A stretch of 34,146 nt of DNA from Syntrophaceae bacterium UBA2280 (GCA_002347685.1 DDWS01000049.1:1-34146); one strand, 5' to 3'. Shown: positions 15,862 to 24,362, counted from the stretch's first letter. Numbers and translations are program-made. The notes: generated from the sequence alone by a model not told the origin.

Positions 15862-16083
15862 TTAAACGGATACGACTTCTTTGACGGAAGGCACTTGCTG
15901 TTTAATGATCTTTTCAATTCCCATTTTCAGGGTCATCTGAGCCATCGGACAGCCATGGCAGGCACCCGTCAGTCTTACCTTGACGACACCGTCTTCCGTC
16001 ACATCCACCAGCTCCACATCGCCGCCATCCGCCTGCAATCCCGGACGAACCTTTTCTATCGCTTTTTGCACCTGTTCTTTCAT
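15862..16083 (-). CDS. NifU C-terminal domain-like Fe-S scaffold
   Basis: A 73-residue stand-alone NifU-like domain (NfuA/Nfu type). The conserved opening VRPGLQADGGDVELV (residues 12-26) and the cluster-binding CHGCPMAQMTLKMGIE (42-57) are clear. Such proteins carry or deliver [4Fe-4S] clusters. A GGAGAG ribosome-binding site precedes the ATG. Its position before the ferredoxin gene suggests joint expression. Confidence 0.93.
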   Translation of the reverse strand: MKEQVQKAIEKVRPGLQADGGDVELVDVTEDGVVKVRLTGACHGCPMAQMTLKMGIEKIIKQQVPSVKEVVSV

Positions 16084-16123
16084 CGTCTCTCTCCGTTTCT
16101 TTTTACAGTGGCCCCCATGCCGT

Positions 16124-16714
16124 CTAGCGCGGCATATAATTCAACATGTTTGAAGCCAGCGCCCGGGCCACTTTGGCGAGCTCCGGTTTGAGCAACATGT
16201 AGCTCTCTTCGCGATGATGACCGGCTCTCCACATTATTTTTCCGGTCTGCGCGTCAATCAGGCTCATCCCCATACCAACTCTTGCAATCTTTTTGTCTTT
16301 TTCCGTCGTGTAGTTCCAGGAATCGACCGTCACCATCAGAAAGGCGTCTGTCTTTGTCAATTCACCGATCTTTTTGCTCAAAGCGGGGTCGGAAAAGTTG
16401 AGCGTTTTGAGCTTGGACAGATATTCCGTCATGGCTTTTTTCAACTCGTCGTTGGCCGAAACCTGACGGCTGAGATCCGGTGCGCCGATGACATCATCAA
16501 ACCATTTTTTTTCCGCGAGGACGCCCGGCACAATCTGATCGATATGCACCCTTGCTTCTTCGTATGTGCCGATCTCCGAAGGAAATACAGCGATCCGCCG
16601 GGGATGGTAGTCTTTGGCCGACGGGTCCAGTTGGGAAAAGCGCAGCCCTCCGCAGGCGGCAAGACTCAAAAGCAGCATCAACAGAATTACTCTGGCGCAT
16701 ATCTTACCCTTCAT
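16124..16714 (-). CDS. Predicted outer-envelope lipoprotein (DUF799/GNA1162-like)
   Basis: A 196-residue lipoprotein. The signal peptide ends with the lipobox LAAC (Cys21). The mature part opens with an RRIAVFPSEIGTYEEA segment and contains KTDAFLMVTVDSWNYTTEKD and a VGMGMSLIDAQTGKIMWRAG strand pattern, as in GNA1162-type periplasmic proteins that help assemble surface structures. That family match is from pattern only. It is 40 bases upstream of the NifU-like gene and 27 downstream of the ispH-UbiA fusion. No secretion partner neighbours it. Confidence 0.75.
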   Translation of the reverse strand: MKGKICARVILLMLLLSLAACGGLRFSQLDPSAKDYHPRRIAVFPSEIGTYEEARVHIDQIVPGVLAEKKWFDDVIGAPDLSRQVSANDELKKAMTEYLSKLKTLNFSDPALSKKIGELTKTDAFLMVTVDSWNYTTEKDKKIARVGMGMSLIDAQTGKIMWRAGHHREESYMLLKPELAKVARALASNMLNYMPR

Positions 16715-16740
16715 GCTTGTCCCCCCTTCGCGTTTGAAAA

Positions 16741-18477
16741 TTAGCCCCGGCCCAGAATATACCAGCAGAAAACACCTAAACCAGCAATAATATAGCTTGT
16801 TTCCAGAAGACCTTCGATCAGGGCACCCGAAAGCCCCGCCCTTCTATCACAAAGCTGGCAACAAATCCATAGATATAATAAACTGCCGATGAGGAAAAAA
16901 CTCAAAGACGGACTGAAACCCGCCGGATAGGATATGACTAAAATCATGAACAATATTAAAAGAATGATCTCCAGCAGCCTTTGTGTCTTGTCCCTGCCGA
17001 AAACAACCGGAATCGTTTCCCGGCCGATGAGTTTGTCGCTTTGCATCTCCAGAATATCGGACAGGGCCGAGCGGACGAAAACCATACCGAACACAAAGAC
17101 AAACGCCACCCCGAGCGCCGCGTCTATGGAATGATGACTCTGCATGGCAGGCAGGACAGCCGCAACCAGTCCCCAGGCCACCGCCATGAAAATATTTTTC
17201 GATCCCGGAATATCCTTCAGCCGTCGAAAGCGCCAGCGCCGCGGCATGATTTTCAGATTGTAAAGCACGCCGGCCAGTGAAACGACGGATAAGAACAGGA
17301 AGGATGCCAGACCGCTTAGCAAAGCCAGCGCAAGCGCGGCAGCCAGTGAACAGATGGCGACAGCCCGGTATTGATTCTGATATTGCAAATAGGTGCTTTC
17401 CCTGAACGACCCGATATAGGCCGAAGGCTTGCGGCTGATCAGCCGGTTGAGCACATGCATGCCGTAAACAAAAAAAGACGCGATGGCGACAGCTGAAACA
17501 CTGACGGGGATTTTCTGCAGCAGCATACTCGCAAGAGTCAGGCAGCCCGCACCCACGGCCGAATAAAGATCGGTTTTGACCGCCCAAAGCCATAACCTGT
17601 ACATAAGCCCCGTTTTTTTCAAATGGCCGTCGGGTTTTTCGGCCAGAGCATCCATCACCCGGTCGATAATCCAGTTGGGCGTCGAGGCGCCGGCGGAGAC
17701 ACCGATTTTCTTAAACGGCGTCAGATCGATTGTTTTTAGTTCTTCAGCCGTCTCAATATGAAAAGTAGGCGTGTTTTGCTTTTGAGCAAGATCCGTCAGA
17801 CGACAGGTATTGGCGCTGTTTTTACCGCCGACGACGAACATCGCGTCCATCTCACAGGCCAGAGCGATAACTTCCGCCTGCCTTTTTTCAGTCGAAGTGC
17901 AAATGGTATTGAAAATCAAGGCCTGTGGGCAGATTCCCTTAATTTTCCTCACAATTTTATCATAGTTTTCAACGTCCTGGGTGGTCTGGGCCACCACGCA
18001 GACTTTTTCCGTGCAGGGTATTTTTTGAGCCTCGTCAAGCGTCGAGACGATCACACCTTTTCCTTGAGTATAACCCAGAAGGCCGTCCACTTCGGGATGC
18101 GCGCGGTCCCCCACAATGATCACCCTGTAATCCATAGCGGCGTGTTTCTTAATGATGGCCTGCACGTAACCCACCTTCGGGCAGGTGGCATCGATAATTT
18201 TAATGCCGCTTTCCCTGATTTTTCTTCTTTCGTCGGGGGCGATGCCGTGCGCCCGGATGACAAGCACACTGTTTGATTGGTCAGGAATTTCATCGATACT
18301 CGAAATGGCTGTGATCCCGCGGCTCTGTAGAAGCTCGATCGTCTGCGGATTGTGGATCAGCGGGCCATAGGTATAGATGAGGCGGCTTGTTTCATGCTGC
18401 GCGACGTCCAGAACGGTGTCCACCGCCCGGCGCACACCCATGCAAAAACCCGCGGTTTTGGCCAGTTTAACCTCCAT
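16741..18477 (-). CDS. ispH: IspH fused to a UbiA-family prenyltransferase domain
   Basis: About 578 residues. Residues 1-285 are IspH (4-hydroxy-3-methylbut-2-enyl diphosphate reductase), which makes IPP and DMAPP in the MEP pathway. The three cluster cysteines are in GFCMGVRRAV, DATCPKVG and NTICTSTEKR, and RAHG and the AHPEVDG motif with its catalytic Glu are present. Residues about 300-578 are a polytopic UbiA-type domain with the second Asp-rich motif DILEMQSDKLIGRETIPVVF. The first Asp-rich motif, normally NDxxDxxxD, is replaced by NRLISRKPSAY with no Asp. I chose the ATG at 18477, overlapping the tlyA stop by 11 bases; the longer frame adds 64 residues antisense-like to tlyA. The fusion would tie isoprenoid precursor supply to a membrane prenyl transfer step, or the domain may be inactive. 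Confidence 0.9.
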   Translation of the reverse strand: MEVKLAKTAGFCMGVRRAVDTVLDVAQHETSRLIYTYGPLIHNPQTIELLQSRGITAISSIDEIPDQSNSVLVIRAHGIAPDERRKIRESGIKIIDATCPKVGYVQAIIKKHAAMDYRVIIVGDRAHPEVDGLLGYTQGKGVIVSTLDEAQKIPCTEKVCVVAQTTQDVENYDKIVRKIKGICPQALIFNTICTSTEKRQAEVIALACEMDAMFVVGGKNSANTCRLTDLAQKQNTPTFHIETAEELKTIDLTPFKKIGVSAGASTPNWIIDRVMDALAEKPDGHLKKTGLMYRLWLWAVKTDLYSAVGAGCLTLASMLLQKIPVSVSAVAIASFFVYGMHVLNRLISRKPSAYIGSFRESTYLQYQNQYRAVAICSLAAALALALLSGLASFLFLSVVSLAGVLYNLKIMPRRWRFRRLKDIPGSKNIFMAVAWGLVAAVLPAMQSHHSIDAALGVAFVFVFGMVFVRSALSDILEMQSDKLIGRETIPVVFGRDKTQRLLEIILLILFMILVISYPAGFSPSLSFFLIGSLLYLWICCQLCDRRAGLSGALIEGLLETSYIIAGLGVFCWYILGRG

Positions 18478-19234
18478 CGCCTCCACCCTTTCGCGCCAGA
18501 ATAAAAAATTCTTTATTGCCGGCCGGTCCCGCAATCGGGGATGTGCAGGTCCCTTCCACGACCAGATGGATCGATTGACAAAAATCGCAAATCTCCTCCA
18601 CAACGCGCTTGCGGATGGCTTCGTCGGCCACAACCCCGTCAGGACCGACTTCTTCGCGCCGGGCTTCAAACTGCGGCTTGATCAGAGCCAACACGCGCGC
18701 TTTGTCCGAAAGGAGTTCCAGCACGGCCGGCAACACCGTTTTGAGAGAGATAAAGGATACGTCGATGACCGCTATGGACGGCGCCTCATCAATATCGCGA
18801 CCATCATAATGGCGGATGTTCATTCTTTCAATGACCGTGACGCGCTTATCCTGCCGCAGTTTCCAGGCCAGCTGTCCATAACCGACATCCACCGCGAACA
18901 CCCTGCGCGCGCCTGCCTGTAAAAGACAGTCGGTGAAACCGCCGGTGGACGCGCCAACATCGAGAGCACATTCCCCGTTGACGTCAAGCGAAAAGTGCGC
19001 AAGCGCGCCTTGTAATTTCAAACCACCGCGGCTGACGTACGGATGCTCTTCGCTCTTCATGTGTATTTCGGCATCAACAGGCACCAGAATATCGGCCTTG
19101 TCCAGGCAGGCTCCATTTACTCTTACGGCCCGGGCCAGAATAAACGCCCGTGCTTTCTGGACAGTCGGCGCGAAGCCGCGTGACACGAGCAGCTTATCTA
19201 AACGATTTTTCTCCATGCGCATATTTGGAGACAT
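18467..19234 (-). CDS. tlyA: TlyA-family rRNA 2'-O-methyltransferase
   Basis: A 255-residue protein with an N-terminal S4 RNA-binding domain (RLDKLLVSRGFAPTVQKAR, about 11-29) followed by an FtsJ/RrmJ-type methyltransferase. Its SAM motif is LDVGASTGGFTDCLL near residue 91, with the later segments AIDVSFISLKTVLPA-like (read as AVIDVSFISL) and LIKPQFEARR. TlyA methylates 16S and/or 23S rRNA riboses; the old name haemolysin A is misleading. A start at 19216 (MEKNRLD) is also possible. It overlaps the ispH fusion and begins 5 bases after the RAYT stop, so it may be read from the transposase transcript. Confidence 0.92.
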   Translation of the reverse strand: MSPNMRMEKNRLDKLLVSRGFAPTVQKARAFILARAVRVNGACLDKADILVPVDAEIHMKSEEHPYVSRGGLKLQGALAHFSLDVNGECALDVGASTGGFTDCLLQAGARRVFAVDVGYGQLAWKLRQDKRVTVIERMNIRHYDGRDIDEAPSIAVIDVSFISLKTVLPAVLELLSDKARVLALIKPQFEARREEVGPDGVVADEAIRKRVVEEICDFCQSIHLVVEGTCTSPIAGPAGNKEFFILARKGGGDGG

Positions 19235-19238
19235 TGAT

Positions 19239-19910
19239 TCAGCCTTTTTGTTTCTTCTTGGGTCCGGGCTTTTCCCGCCGCAGCAAACGGCCTGTCAGTT
19301 TTTCAATCTTTTTTACAAAAACGTAATCCCCTGCCGGACGACCGGTTTTCGTCGCCCGGATCACGCTCTGGACGTCCTTTGTTGCCCCGGTCTGCTCATC
19401 CAGATAAGCCCGCCAATTTTTTACCAGGCCATATAAACTTCTGCTTTTCACCAGAGCATCTTTCTTAATATCGCCGACATGATAAGCCGCACTGGACCAC
19501 TTGTACTGCCATGCATGATTCGACATGCCGACAAAAACAGGATTATTCTCAACATACCGCACGGCGGCAAGCAAATGACGATCGTCCAGCACACAGGAGC
19601 CGAATCGACCCTGAAATAAGTACCCGCGGACATTGTCATTGAAATTCTTCATACGGGTGTATCGTTTATGAGCTTCACCAAATCCCCGGGCAAATGATGT
19701 TTCAGTCTGCGGAACGGCAATAAAATGAACATGATTGGTCATCAGGCACCAGGCAAGAATTTCCATTTCATGTTTTAAGGATTCTTCTTTTATGAACTGC
19801 AGATACTGATTCCTGTCGTGGTCGCTATGAAAGATATCCATAGCTCGAACACCACGTTGCGTGATGTGATGCGGATAATCGACGGCAACTATTCTTGATA
19901 TTCTAGGCAT
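19239..19910 (-). CDS. REP-associated tyrosine transposase (RAYT, Y1/HUH family)
   Basis: A 223-residue TnpA_REP-like protein. The start MPRISRIVAVDYPHHITQRG is typical, the HUH metal site is NHVHF (residues 59-63), and the likely catalytic tyrosine lies in VRYVENNP (Tyr119). The basic tail (GPKKKQKG) is also common. RAYTs cleave single-stranded hairpin-bearing sequences and are domesticated or mobilise REP elements. The sequence just upstream (to about 19971) repeats at the ends of three mini-elements elsewhere in the window, so this is the likely source enzyme. It lies within 5 bases of tlyA, and I see no matching right end. Confidence 0.9.
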   Translation of the reverse strand: MPRISRIVAVDYPHHITQRGVRAMDIFHSDHDRNQYLQFIKEESLKHEMEILAWCLMTNHVHFIAVPQTETSFARGFGEAHKRYTRMKNFNDNVRGYLFQGRFGSCVLDDRHLLAAVRYVENNPVFVGMSNHAWQYKWSSAAYHVGDIKKDALVKSRSLYGLVKNWRAYLDEQTGATKDVQSVIRATKTGRPAGDYVFVKKIEKLTGRLLRREKPGPKKKQKG

Positions 19911-20028
19911 GAAAGCGTCTAAAGCATTTTCATGTATTGGTCAAGATAATTAAGTGTTATGTCCCCCGAATCACACCTCACTCGGTAATAAAACGCCTTA
20001 TGAATTTGTCAAAGAACACTAAACTATG

Positions 20029-20491
20029 CTACAGGAGCAAGGACTCAATTTGAACCTGGTACATATTTCGGGGTAAGGTCACTCCCGCATAATAATCATC
20101 GATGCTTATGGTAAACAAGTCGCTTAAGTCTTTTTGTATAAGAACATCACTGTCCAAATACAGTATTTTATCCTGATCGGGGATCAAATCCGGTAAATCA
20201 AATTTAAAACAGGCCGTAGAGTTTACGTGCCCAAAATTTTGTATGTCTTTAAACTTGTTTGAAGTAACTTTTATGATATGAACATCTATCCCCTTTCCCC
20301 TGAATTGATCGAATATTTCCATTTCTGCTTTCGATAAATCAGCGGCTACTATATAAATTTCATAATACGTGTGCGGGTTCTTATTCCACGCAAGAGAAGT
20401 GATGGCAACGACTGTTGGAATGACGTAATGGCTATCGCAGATAAAAGCTACGGGGGACCTTTGTCAAACAAATAACCTCATTATGTGTCAT
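20029..20491 (-). pseudogene. Broken GT8-family glycosyltransferase
   Basis: From about 20457 down to 20029 one minus frame encodes the N-terminal half of a glycosyltransferase family 8 protein. It opens VAFICDSHYVIPTVVAITSL, has YYEIYIVAADLS and FDQFRGKGIDVHIIKV, and shows the metal-binding DxD in KILYLDSDVLIQKDL. The predicted ATG (20491) is in another frame, so a frameshift lies near the run of five C at about 20457. The protein stops after about 145 residues where members reach 270-330. With a damaged start and missing C-terminal half, it is almost certainly non-functional. Intact homologues transfer sugars to lipopolysaccharide or glycogenin-like acceptors. Confidence 0.8.
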
Positions 20492-20499
20492 GAATACAT

Positions 20500-20745
20500 G
20501 TGGTGCATTCAACTTGCAAGTGCACCACCGGTGATTAAAGAGAGAACATGACGGGATTTTCTGGTCGTGTTTAAGCACGACCAACACGCACAGCAGAAAG
20601 GAGCCCGCCAATGTCCTACATGCATCTTGCAGAATACGACCGATATGTCATCAGCTATTTAATCCTTGCCGGATATTCCCTCAGAGAAATCGGTCGACGT
20701 ATTGACAAACACAATACCACGATTAGCAGCGAAAACACCAGGTGA
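20500..20745 (+). mobile_element. 5' fragment of an IS30-family insertion sequence
   Basis: An ORF at 20611-20745 (44 residues, AAAGGAG upstream) starts MSYMHLAEYDRYVISYL and contains GYSLREIGRRIDKHNTTIS, the N-terminal helix-turn-helix of IS30 transposases. It ends abruptly where a RAYT mini-element copy begins. Upstream lie two hairpins, GTGGTGCA/TGCACCAC (20500-20528) and TGGTCGTG/CACGACCA (20562-20583), consistent with the IS left end and leader. The catalytic DDE domain is absent. Confidence 0.75.
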
Positions 20746-20750
20746 TTCGG

Positions 20751-20977
20751 GGTAATTCGGGGGACATGGTAATTCTGGTAATTCGGGGGACATAACACTT
20801 AATTATCCTGACCACTATAAAAAAATACATTAGACGTTCTTCATGTCTGGAATATCACGAATCGCTACAATAGATTATCCTCAGCACATCACGCAGGTGG
20901 AGTTGCGCTCTTTACATGGTCTTGATGAAGAAGGCATTCAGCTTGATGCAAAAGAAATGTTGGAACAATCATGTTGA
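20751..20977 (+). repeat. RAYT-derived mini-element, copy A (encodes 44-residue ORF)
   Basis: The left end GGTAATTCGGGGGACAT occurs twice (20751-20767, 20777-20793), followed by AACACTTAATTATCCTGACC, as upstream of the intact RAYT. An ATG at 20843 opens a 44-residue ORF. Its first 18 residues (MSGISRIATIDYPQHITQ) match the RAYT N-terminus and then jump to ELRSLHGLDEEGIQLDAKEM and LEQSC. The transposase core is missing, so the element is non-autonomous. No right-end repeat is seen. Confidence 0.75.
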
Positions 20978-20986
20978 TCGCCCTGC

Positions 20987-21006
20987 ATTCCAGTTTCCAC
21001 TGGAAT
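20987..21006. repeat. Short hairpin repeat
   Basis: ATTCCAGT and ACTGGAAT form a perfect 8-base stem around TTCC. It resembles the small palindromic repeats found scattered in many proteobacterial genomes. It abuts mini-element copy A. Confidence 0.5.
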
Positions 21007-21016
21007 GACGAACAGC

Positions 21017-21051
21017 AACGCCTGCAAGCCAACGGATGGCGTGCAGGCGTT
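21017..21051. terminator. Hairpin terminator downstream of the acyl-CoA dehydrogenase
   Basis: AACGCCTGCA and TGCAGGCGTT form a perfect 10-base stem, extended by GCCA/TGGC inside. It is 23 bases past the acyl-CoA dehydrogenase stop (minus strand), with a T-rich stretch on the plus side. Confidence 0.65.
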
Positions 21052-21073
21052 GAATTTTCTTTGAATCAGTTCG

Positions 21074-22672
21074 TCAACCGGCCGCTTCTACTTCCTTCAA
21101 AGCCAGATCCTGGTAAGCGTGGAAGAACCTATGGCAGAAAGCATCCCAGCGCCGGCAGATGTCGATGGTCGCGTCGTCGAGCTGGAATAAATTAGGATGC
21201 GCAACAATTGCCTTGATTTCCGCAACAAACTCGTCAATCAGATGTTGATCAAGTCCCTGAAGAACACTGGCGACAAATTCCGCAGGCGGGTACCAGGCTG
21301 CCGCCTGCTGCAGGTCGCGATGGATTTGCGTGAGCAGCACATTGCGGGGGCCTTCCCACAGTTCGTTGATGGCTGAATCCCGGTACATACGGGGCAGCGA
21401 AGAGAAATCCTCCATCACTCCATGACCGCCGAAAATCGACATGGCTTCGCGGATCACATCGGTGCAGTCCCATGAGGCGGCAATCTTTTGCAGCATAATC
21501 AGTTCACGGATGTTGAAACGGTTCCGGCGCGCAGGCAATGGTTCATCGGCACCCTGGCTTCCCTTCAGACCACCTTCAAGTGAGAGAAAGTCGCGGTACA
21601 GCTTGAAGGCGCCGGCAGTTGTCCTCTGCGCCGCCTGTTTGATTCTGTCAATTTGCACAGCCACGAGTGGAAACTGGCCGATCGGCAGTTCGAAGGCCTT
21701 CCGGAAAGACGCATATTTTTCAGCCTCCCGCACAACCCGCGTCATGTAGGCTGCGGCAGAAAGTCCCACGGTCAGGCGGGAGTGGGCAAGTACGATGCCG
21801 ACAACATTGGCGACGCCTCTATCCAGCGGACCGACGGGGTAGGCGACCGCGCCGTTGAATGTCAGCTCCGCCGTAGTCAGTTCGCTTGTGCCCATCTTCC
21901 ATTTGATCCGGTCGATGGTGTAACCGTTGCGGATTTCTTTTTCCTTGTTGCCCGGGAGCCAGGAAGGAAGAACAAAAAGGCCGACTTTCTCCGAACCGAC
22001 CGGTTTTGCCGTGACCACGGAATAATCTGCATGTGTTGCCGAACAGAAGAACTTGGTCCCGTAAAGTTTCCAGACACCGTTTTCATTGACCGCTTCCAGC
22101 ACATTGGACGGCACGTCCGATCCACCCTGGATTTCCGAGAGATACTGGGCGCCGATCGCAAAATCACCGTCAACGCTTTCCTTGCAGTGCTGAAGGATCT
22201 GCTTCGTTTCCGGTGTGTCGGCGTATTTTGCAAGCAGTTCGACCAGGCCTTCCGTGCACGTGATGGGGCAGCCGATGCAGGCTTCGCCGTTCTGGTAAAT
22301 CAGGTACATTTTAATCAGTTTGACCCACGGAGAGGTTCTGTCAGCGAACAACGCTTCGGAGAAAATCTCTTTTTCCATGATTTCCGTTTCATGGGGCCGC
22401 ACGATCCGGTCAATCCGGTTGTGGTGGCCGTCATAATGCAGCATGAAGGGGCGAAGCTCAGGACGGGCAATCCGTTCGGCCATGTCCCGCCAGCGAAAAG
22501 AGGCTTTTAGAGAAACCGCGTGCGCTTCCGCATCGACCTGTTCCCAATTTTTGCCGGTAAAATGTTTTGCCAATTTCTGGATAAAGGGATCATCACGATA
22601 ATAATCGACACCCTGACGCCACGCCAGAAATTCATTAAAGTCATACGGATTGTTTCTATCTGCAAACGACAT
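21074..22672 (-). CDS. AidB-like acyl-CoA dehydrogenase
   Basis: A 532-residue flavoprotein of the acyl-CoA dehydrogenase superfamily, longer than classical members (about 380) and close to AidB-like and large anaerobe forms. The middle domain has AIGAQYLSEIQGGSDVPSN (near 173-191) and YGTKFFCSATHADYSVVTAK. The C-terminal helical domain has IFGGHGVMEDFSSLPRMYRD and INELWEGPRNVLLTQIHRDL, where the Glu of WEG occupies the usual substrate/FAD-site region. It oxidises an acyl-CoA to the enoyl-CoA, passing electrons to ETF. The neighbouring substrate-binding protein and TetR suggest a role in breakdown of an imported acid. A GAGGGGG ribosome-binding site precedes the ATG. Confidence 0.9.
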   Translation of the reverse strand: MSFADRNNPYDFNEFLAWRQGVDYYRDDPFIQKLAKHFTGKNWEQVDAEAHAVSLKASFRWRDMAERIARPELRPFMLHYDGHHNRIDRIVRPHETEIMEKEIFSEALFADRTSPWVKLIKMYLIYQNGEACIGCPITCTEGLVELLAKYADTPETKQILQHCKESVDGDFAIGAQYLSEIQGGSDVPSNVLEAVNENGVWKLYGTKFFCSATHADYSVVTAKPVGSEKVGLFVLPSWLPGNKEKEIRNGYTIDRIKWKMGTSELTTAELTFNGAVAYPVGPLDRGVANVVGIVLAHSRLTVGLSAAAYMTRVVREAEKYASFRKAFELPIGQFPLVAVQIDRIKQAAQRTTAGAFKLYRDFLSLEGGLKGSQGADEPLPARRNRFNIRELIMLQKIAASWDCTDVIREAMSIFGGHGVMEDFSSLPRMYRDSAINELWEGPRNVLLTQIHRDLQQAAAWYPPAEFVASVLQGLDQHLIDEFVAEIKAIVAHPNLFQLDDATIDICRRWDAFCHRFFHAYQDLALKEVEAAG

Positions 22673-22844
22673 TAGGACCCCCTCAGGTAAAATGTAATCA
22701 TCATTCTTTTTTCAGAACCATTCCAAGAGAATTCCCGGGAATGGCTGCAATGAACTTAACTTCTTTGACGCATTAAAAGGTGTCCCGGACTTGCCGGTTG
22801 ACTTTTCCACTTGCTGCCAGAATGTTAAAAAACCCTTCTTTGTG

Positions 22845-22856
22845 AAATCGCGATTT
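22845..22856. promoter_or_regulatory. Palindrome upstream of the acyl-CoA dehydrogenase
   Basis: AAATCGCGATTT is a perfect 12-base palindrome in the 262-base gap between the substrate-binding protein stop and the dehydrogenase start. It may be a regulator site. No clear promoter boxes were found beside it, and nothing else stands out in the gap. Confidence 0.3.
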
Positions 22857-22934
22857 TCCCGTTTTGTGCCTGCGTATCATCGTCTCATTCCATGCCGCAG
22901 CCTGAGCCCCTGACGCGAATCCGGAAAAAGACAC

Positions 22935-24140
22935 CTATTTTTTCTTCCACGTGGCAAGTTCGTTGGCTGTCCAATCCTTCAGAACTTTTTGAGATCCGCC
23001 GGGGCCGCATTGCGTGATCATGACAGAATCCGTCCCCTGACGCCGATTTTTATTCCATGTGATGGGAGCACCTACTCCTTTCCAGTTATCAAACTTGTTT
23101 AGCTCATTGATCACCTTTTCGGTGCTGAGGTCTCTTCCGGCGCGCTTCAGAGCTTCCACCAGAGGCTCCGAAAAAAATATACCGCCGATAAACAGCATGC
23201 CCCAACGATCTTCGGGAGCTAATCTCTTTGCCGCCTCCCTGTATTTCACCACCAGCGGATCGGTCGAATCATGCGCGGCAACAAAGGTCGATGTGATAAC
23301 ACCTTCAAAAAGACCATCCGTTATTTTATACATAAGCGGATACTCCGAAAGACCGTTAAAGGCGATCCATTGTGGTTTATAATCGATACTGGCGGCCGTT
23401 TTAAGCGCCATGACCGCAAGTGTCGGATTCACCCACATGAAGATGGTATCCACATCTGCTTTTCGAAGCCGCAGGATCTGCGACGAAAGGTCCGCTGCCG
23501 TCGCTTCCACGGGAAGTTCCGCGACCAGAGCAGCGTCCTTGTAAGTCGCGATCCGCTGTTTACAACCGGCTAACCCCGCCTTTCCGAAAGAGTCATTCTG
23601 GTAAAGGAATCCTATCTTCTTGAACCCCAGGTCCTCCACCGCAAACTTTGTCATAATGCTTGCTTCATCTTGAAACAGCGGGTATGCGTGAAATCGATAA
23701 AGACTGGGCGGATCATCAACAGGGTTCAACGCGGCGGAACCAAGGGTAACCCACAGTATCTTATTTTGCTCAATGTAGCCTTTAACGGCGTGGCAGCCGG
23801 CACCGGACACGCCTCCCGTAAAGGCAAAAATCCCCTGTCGGTCAACCAGTTCCCTTACCGCCGCCATTGCCTGCGAGGGACTGTAGTGGTCGTCCCGAAT
23901 AAAGTAACGGATCTTTCTGCCATGAATTCCACCTTCCTCATTCACGAGGTCGAAAAGTAACTTGCTGCCCCGGGCTACGGCACCCCACGTTGCGGCTGGG
24001 CCTGTTTGCGGACCGAATTGTCCAATCCGAATTTCACGATCGTCAAAACCACGCTCAATGGAATAACCGTTACCCGCCGTTACAAAAAAACACACCATGA
24101 GTATGATTGCCGGAATACAGAAAACTTTTCTTAAATTCAT
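22935..24140 (-). CDS. ABC transporter substrate-binding protein, branched-chain amino acid type
   Basis: About 401 residues. The signal peptide (RKVFCIPAIILMVCFFVTAG) is followed by IRIGQFGPQTGPAATWG, the typical start of type I periplasmic binding proteins of the LivJ/HAAT group. VNEEGGIHGRKIRYFIRDD and FAFTGGVSGAGC fit the fold. Members bind amino acids, urea or aromatic acids and deliver them to a LivHMGF-type transporter. I choose the ATG at 24140 with GGGAGGAA upstream, not the longer frame to 24191. No permease or ATPase genes accompany it, so it is an orphan receptor. It lies downstream of a truncated acyl-CoA synthetase N-terminus under the same TetR-controlled promoter, suggesting the ligand was an organic acid. 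Confidence 0.88.
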   Translation of the reverse strand: MNLRKVFCIPAIILMVCFFVTAGNGYSIERGFDDREIRIGQFGPQTGPAATWGAVARGSKLLFDLVNEEGGIHGRKIRYFIRDDHYSPSQAMAAVRELVDRQGIFAFTGGVSGAGCHAVKGYIEQNKILWVTLGSAALNPVDDPPSLYRFHAYPLFQDEASIMTKFAVEDLGFKKIGFLYQNDSFGKAGLAGCKQRIATYKDAALVAELPVEATAADLSSQILRLRKADVDTIFMWVNPTLAVMALKTAASIDYKPQWIAFNGLSEYPLMYKITDGLFEGVITSTFVAAHDSTDPLVVKYREAAKRLAPEDRWGMLFIGGIFFSEPLVEALKRAGRDLSTEKVINELNKFDNWKGVGAPITWNKNRRQGTDSVMITQCGPGGSQKVLKDWTANELATWKKK

Positions 24141-24211
24141 GCGATTTCCTCCCTTTTTGTTGTTTTTTCTAAAATCGTGATTTTTTGGCAATGGTTTAAC
24201 TAAGACGACGA

Positions 24212-24304
24212 TTACCTTTTTGAGATACCGTCCCCGGAAAAAGCCGCCATATCGGGGCTAAGGTACGCCCGGTTTGCAAGCATCTTGACGATATTGATCT
24301 CCAC
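24212..24304 (-). pseudogene. N-terminal remnant of an acyl-CoA synthetase
   Basis: After AGGAGG, a GTG at 24304 opens a 30-residue frame reading MEINIVKMLANRAYLSPDMA and then AFSGDGISKR before a stop. This resembles the first residues of AMP-forming acyl-CoA ligases (pattern: NxxxxLxxxAxxxPDxxA). The rest is missing and the substrate-binding protein gene follows about 70 bases on. It lies exactly where the first gene of the TetR-controlled transcript should be. The match rests on a short stretch. Confidence 0.5.
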
Positions 24305-24333
24305 CCTAAACCTGACCTCCTATAAAAAATGTT

Positions 24334-24362
24334 TTGACAAAACTGTAACCAGTGGTTATATA
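24334..24362 (+). promoter_or_regulatory. Promoter of the TetR gene
   Basis: TTGACA (24334-24339) and TATATA (24357-24362) are 17 bases apart, about 70 bases before the TetR ATG. The spacer holds the first operator copy. Confidence 0.75.

Noticed and set aside
16084..16123. GCCACTG, resembling a B12-box, upstream of the NifU-like gene
   Set aside because: The gap is only 40 bases, far too short for a cobalamin riboswitch, and no other riboswitch elements are present.
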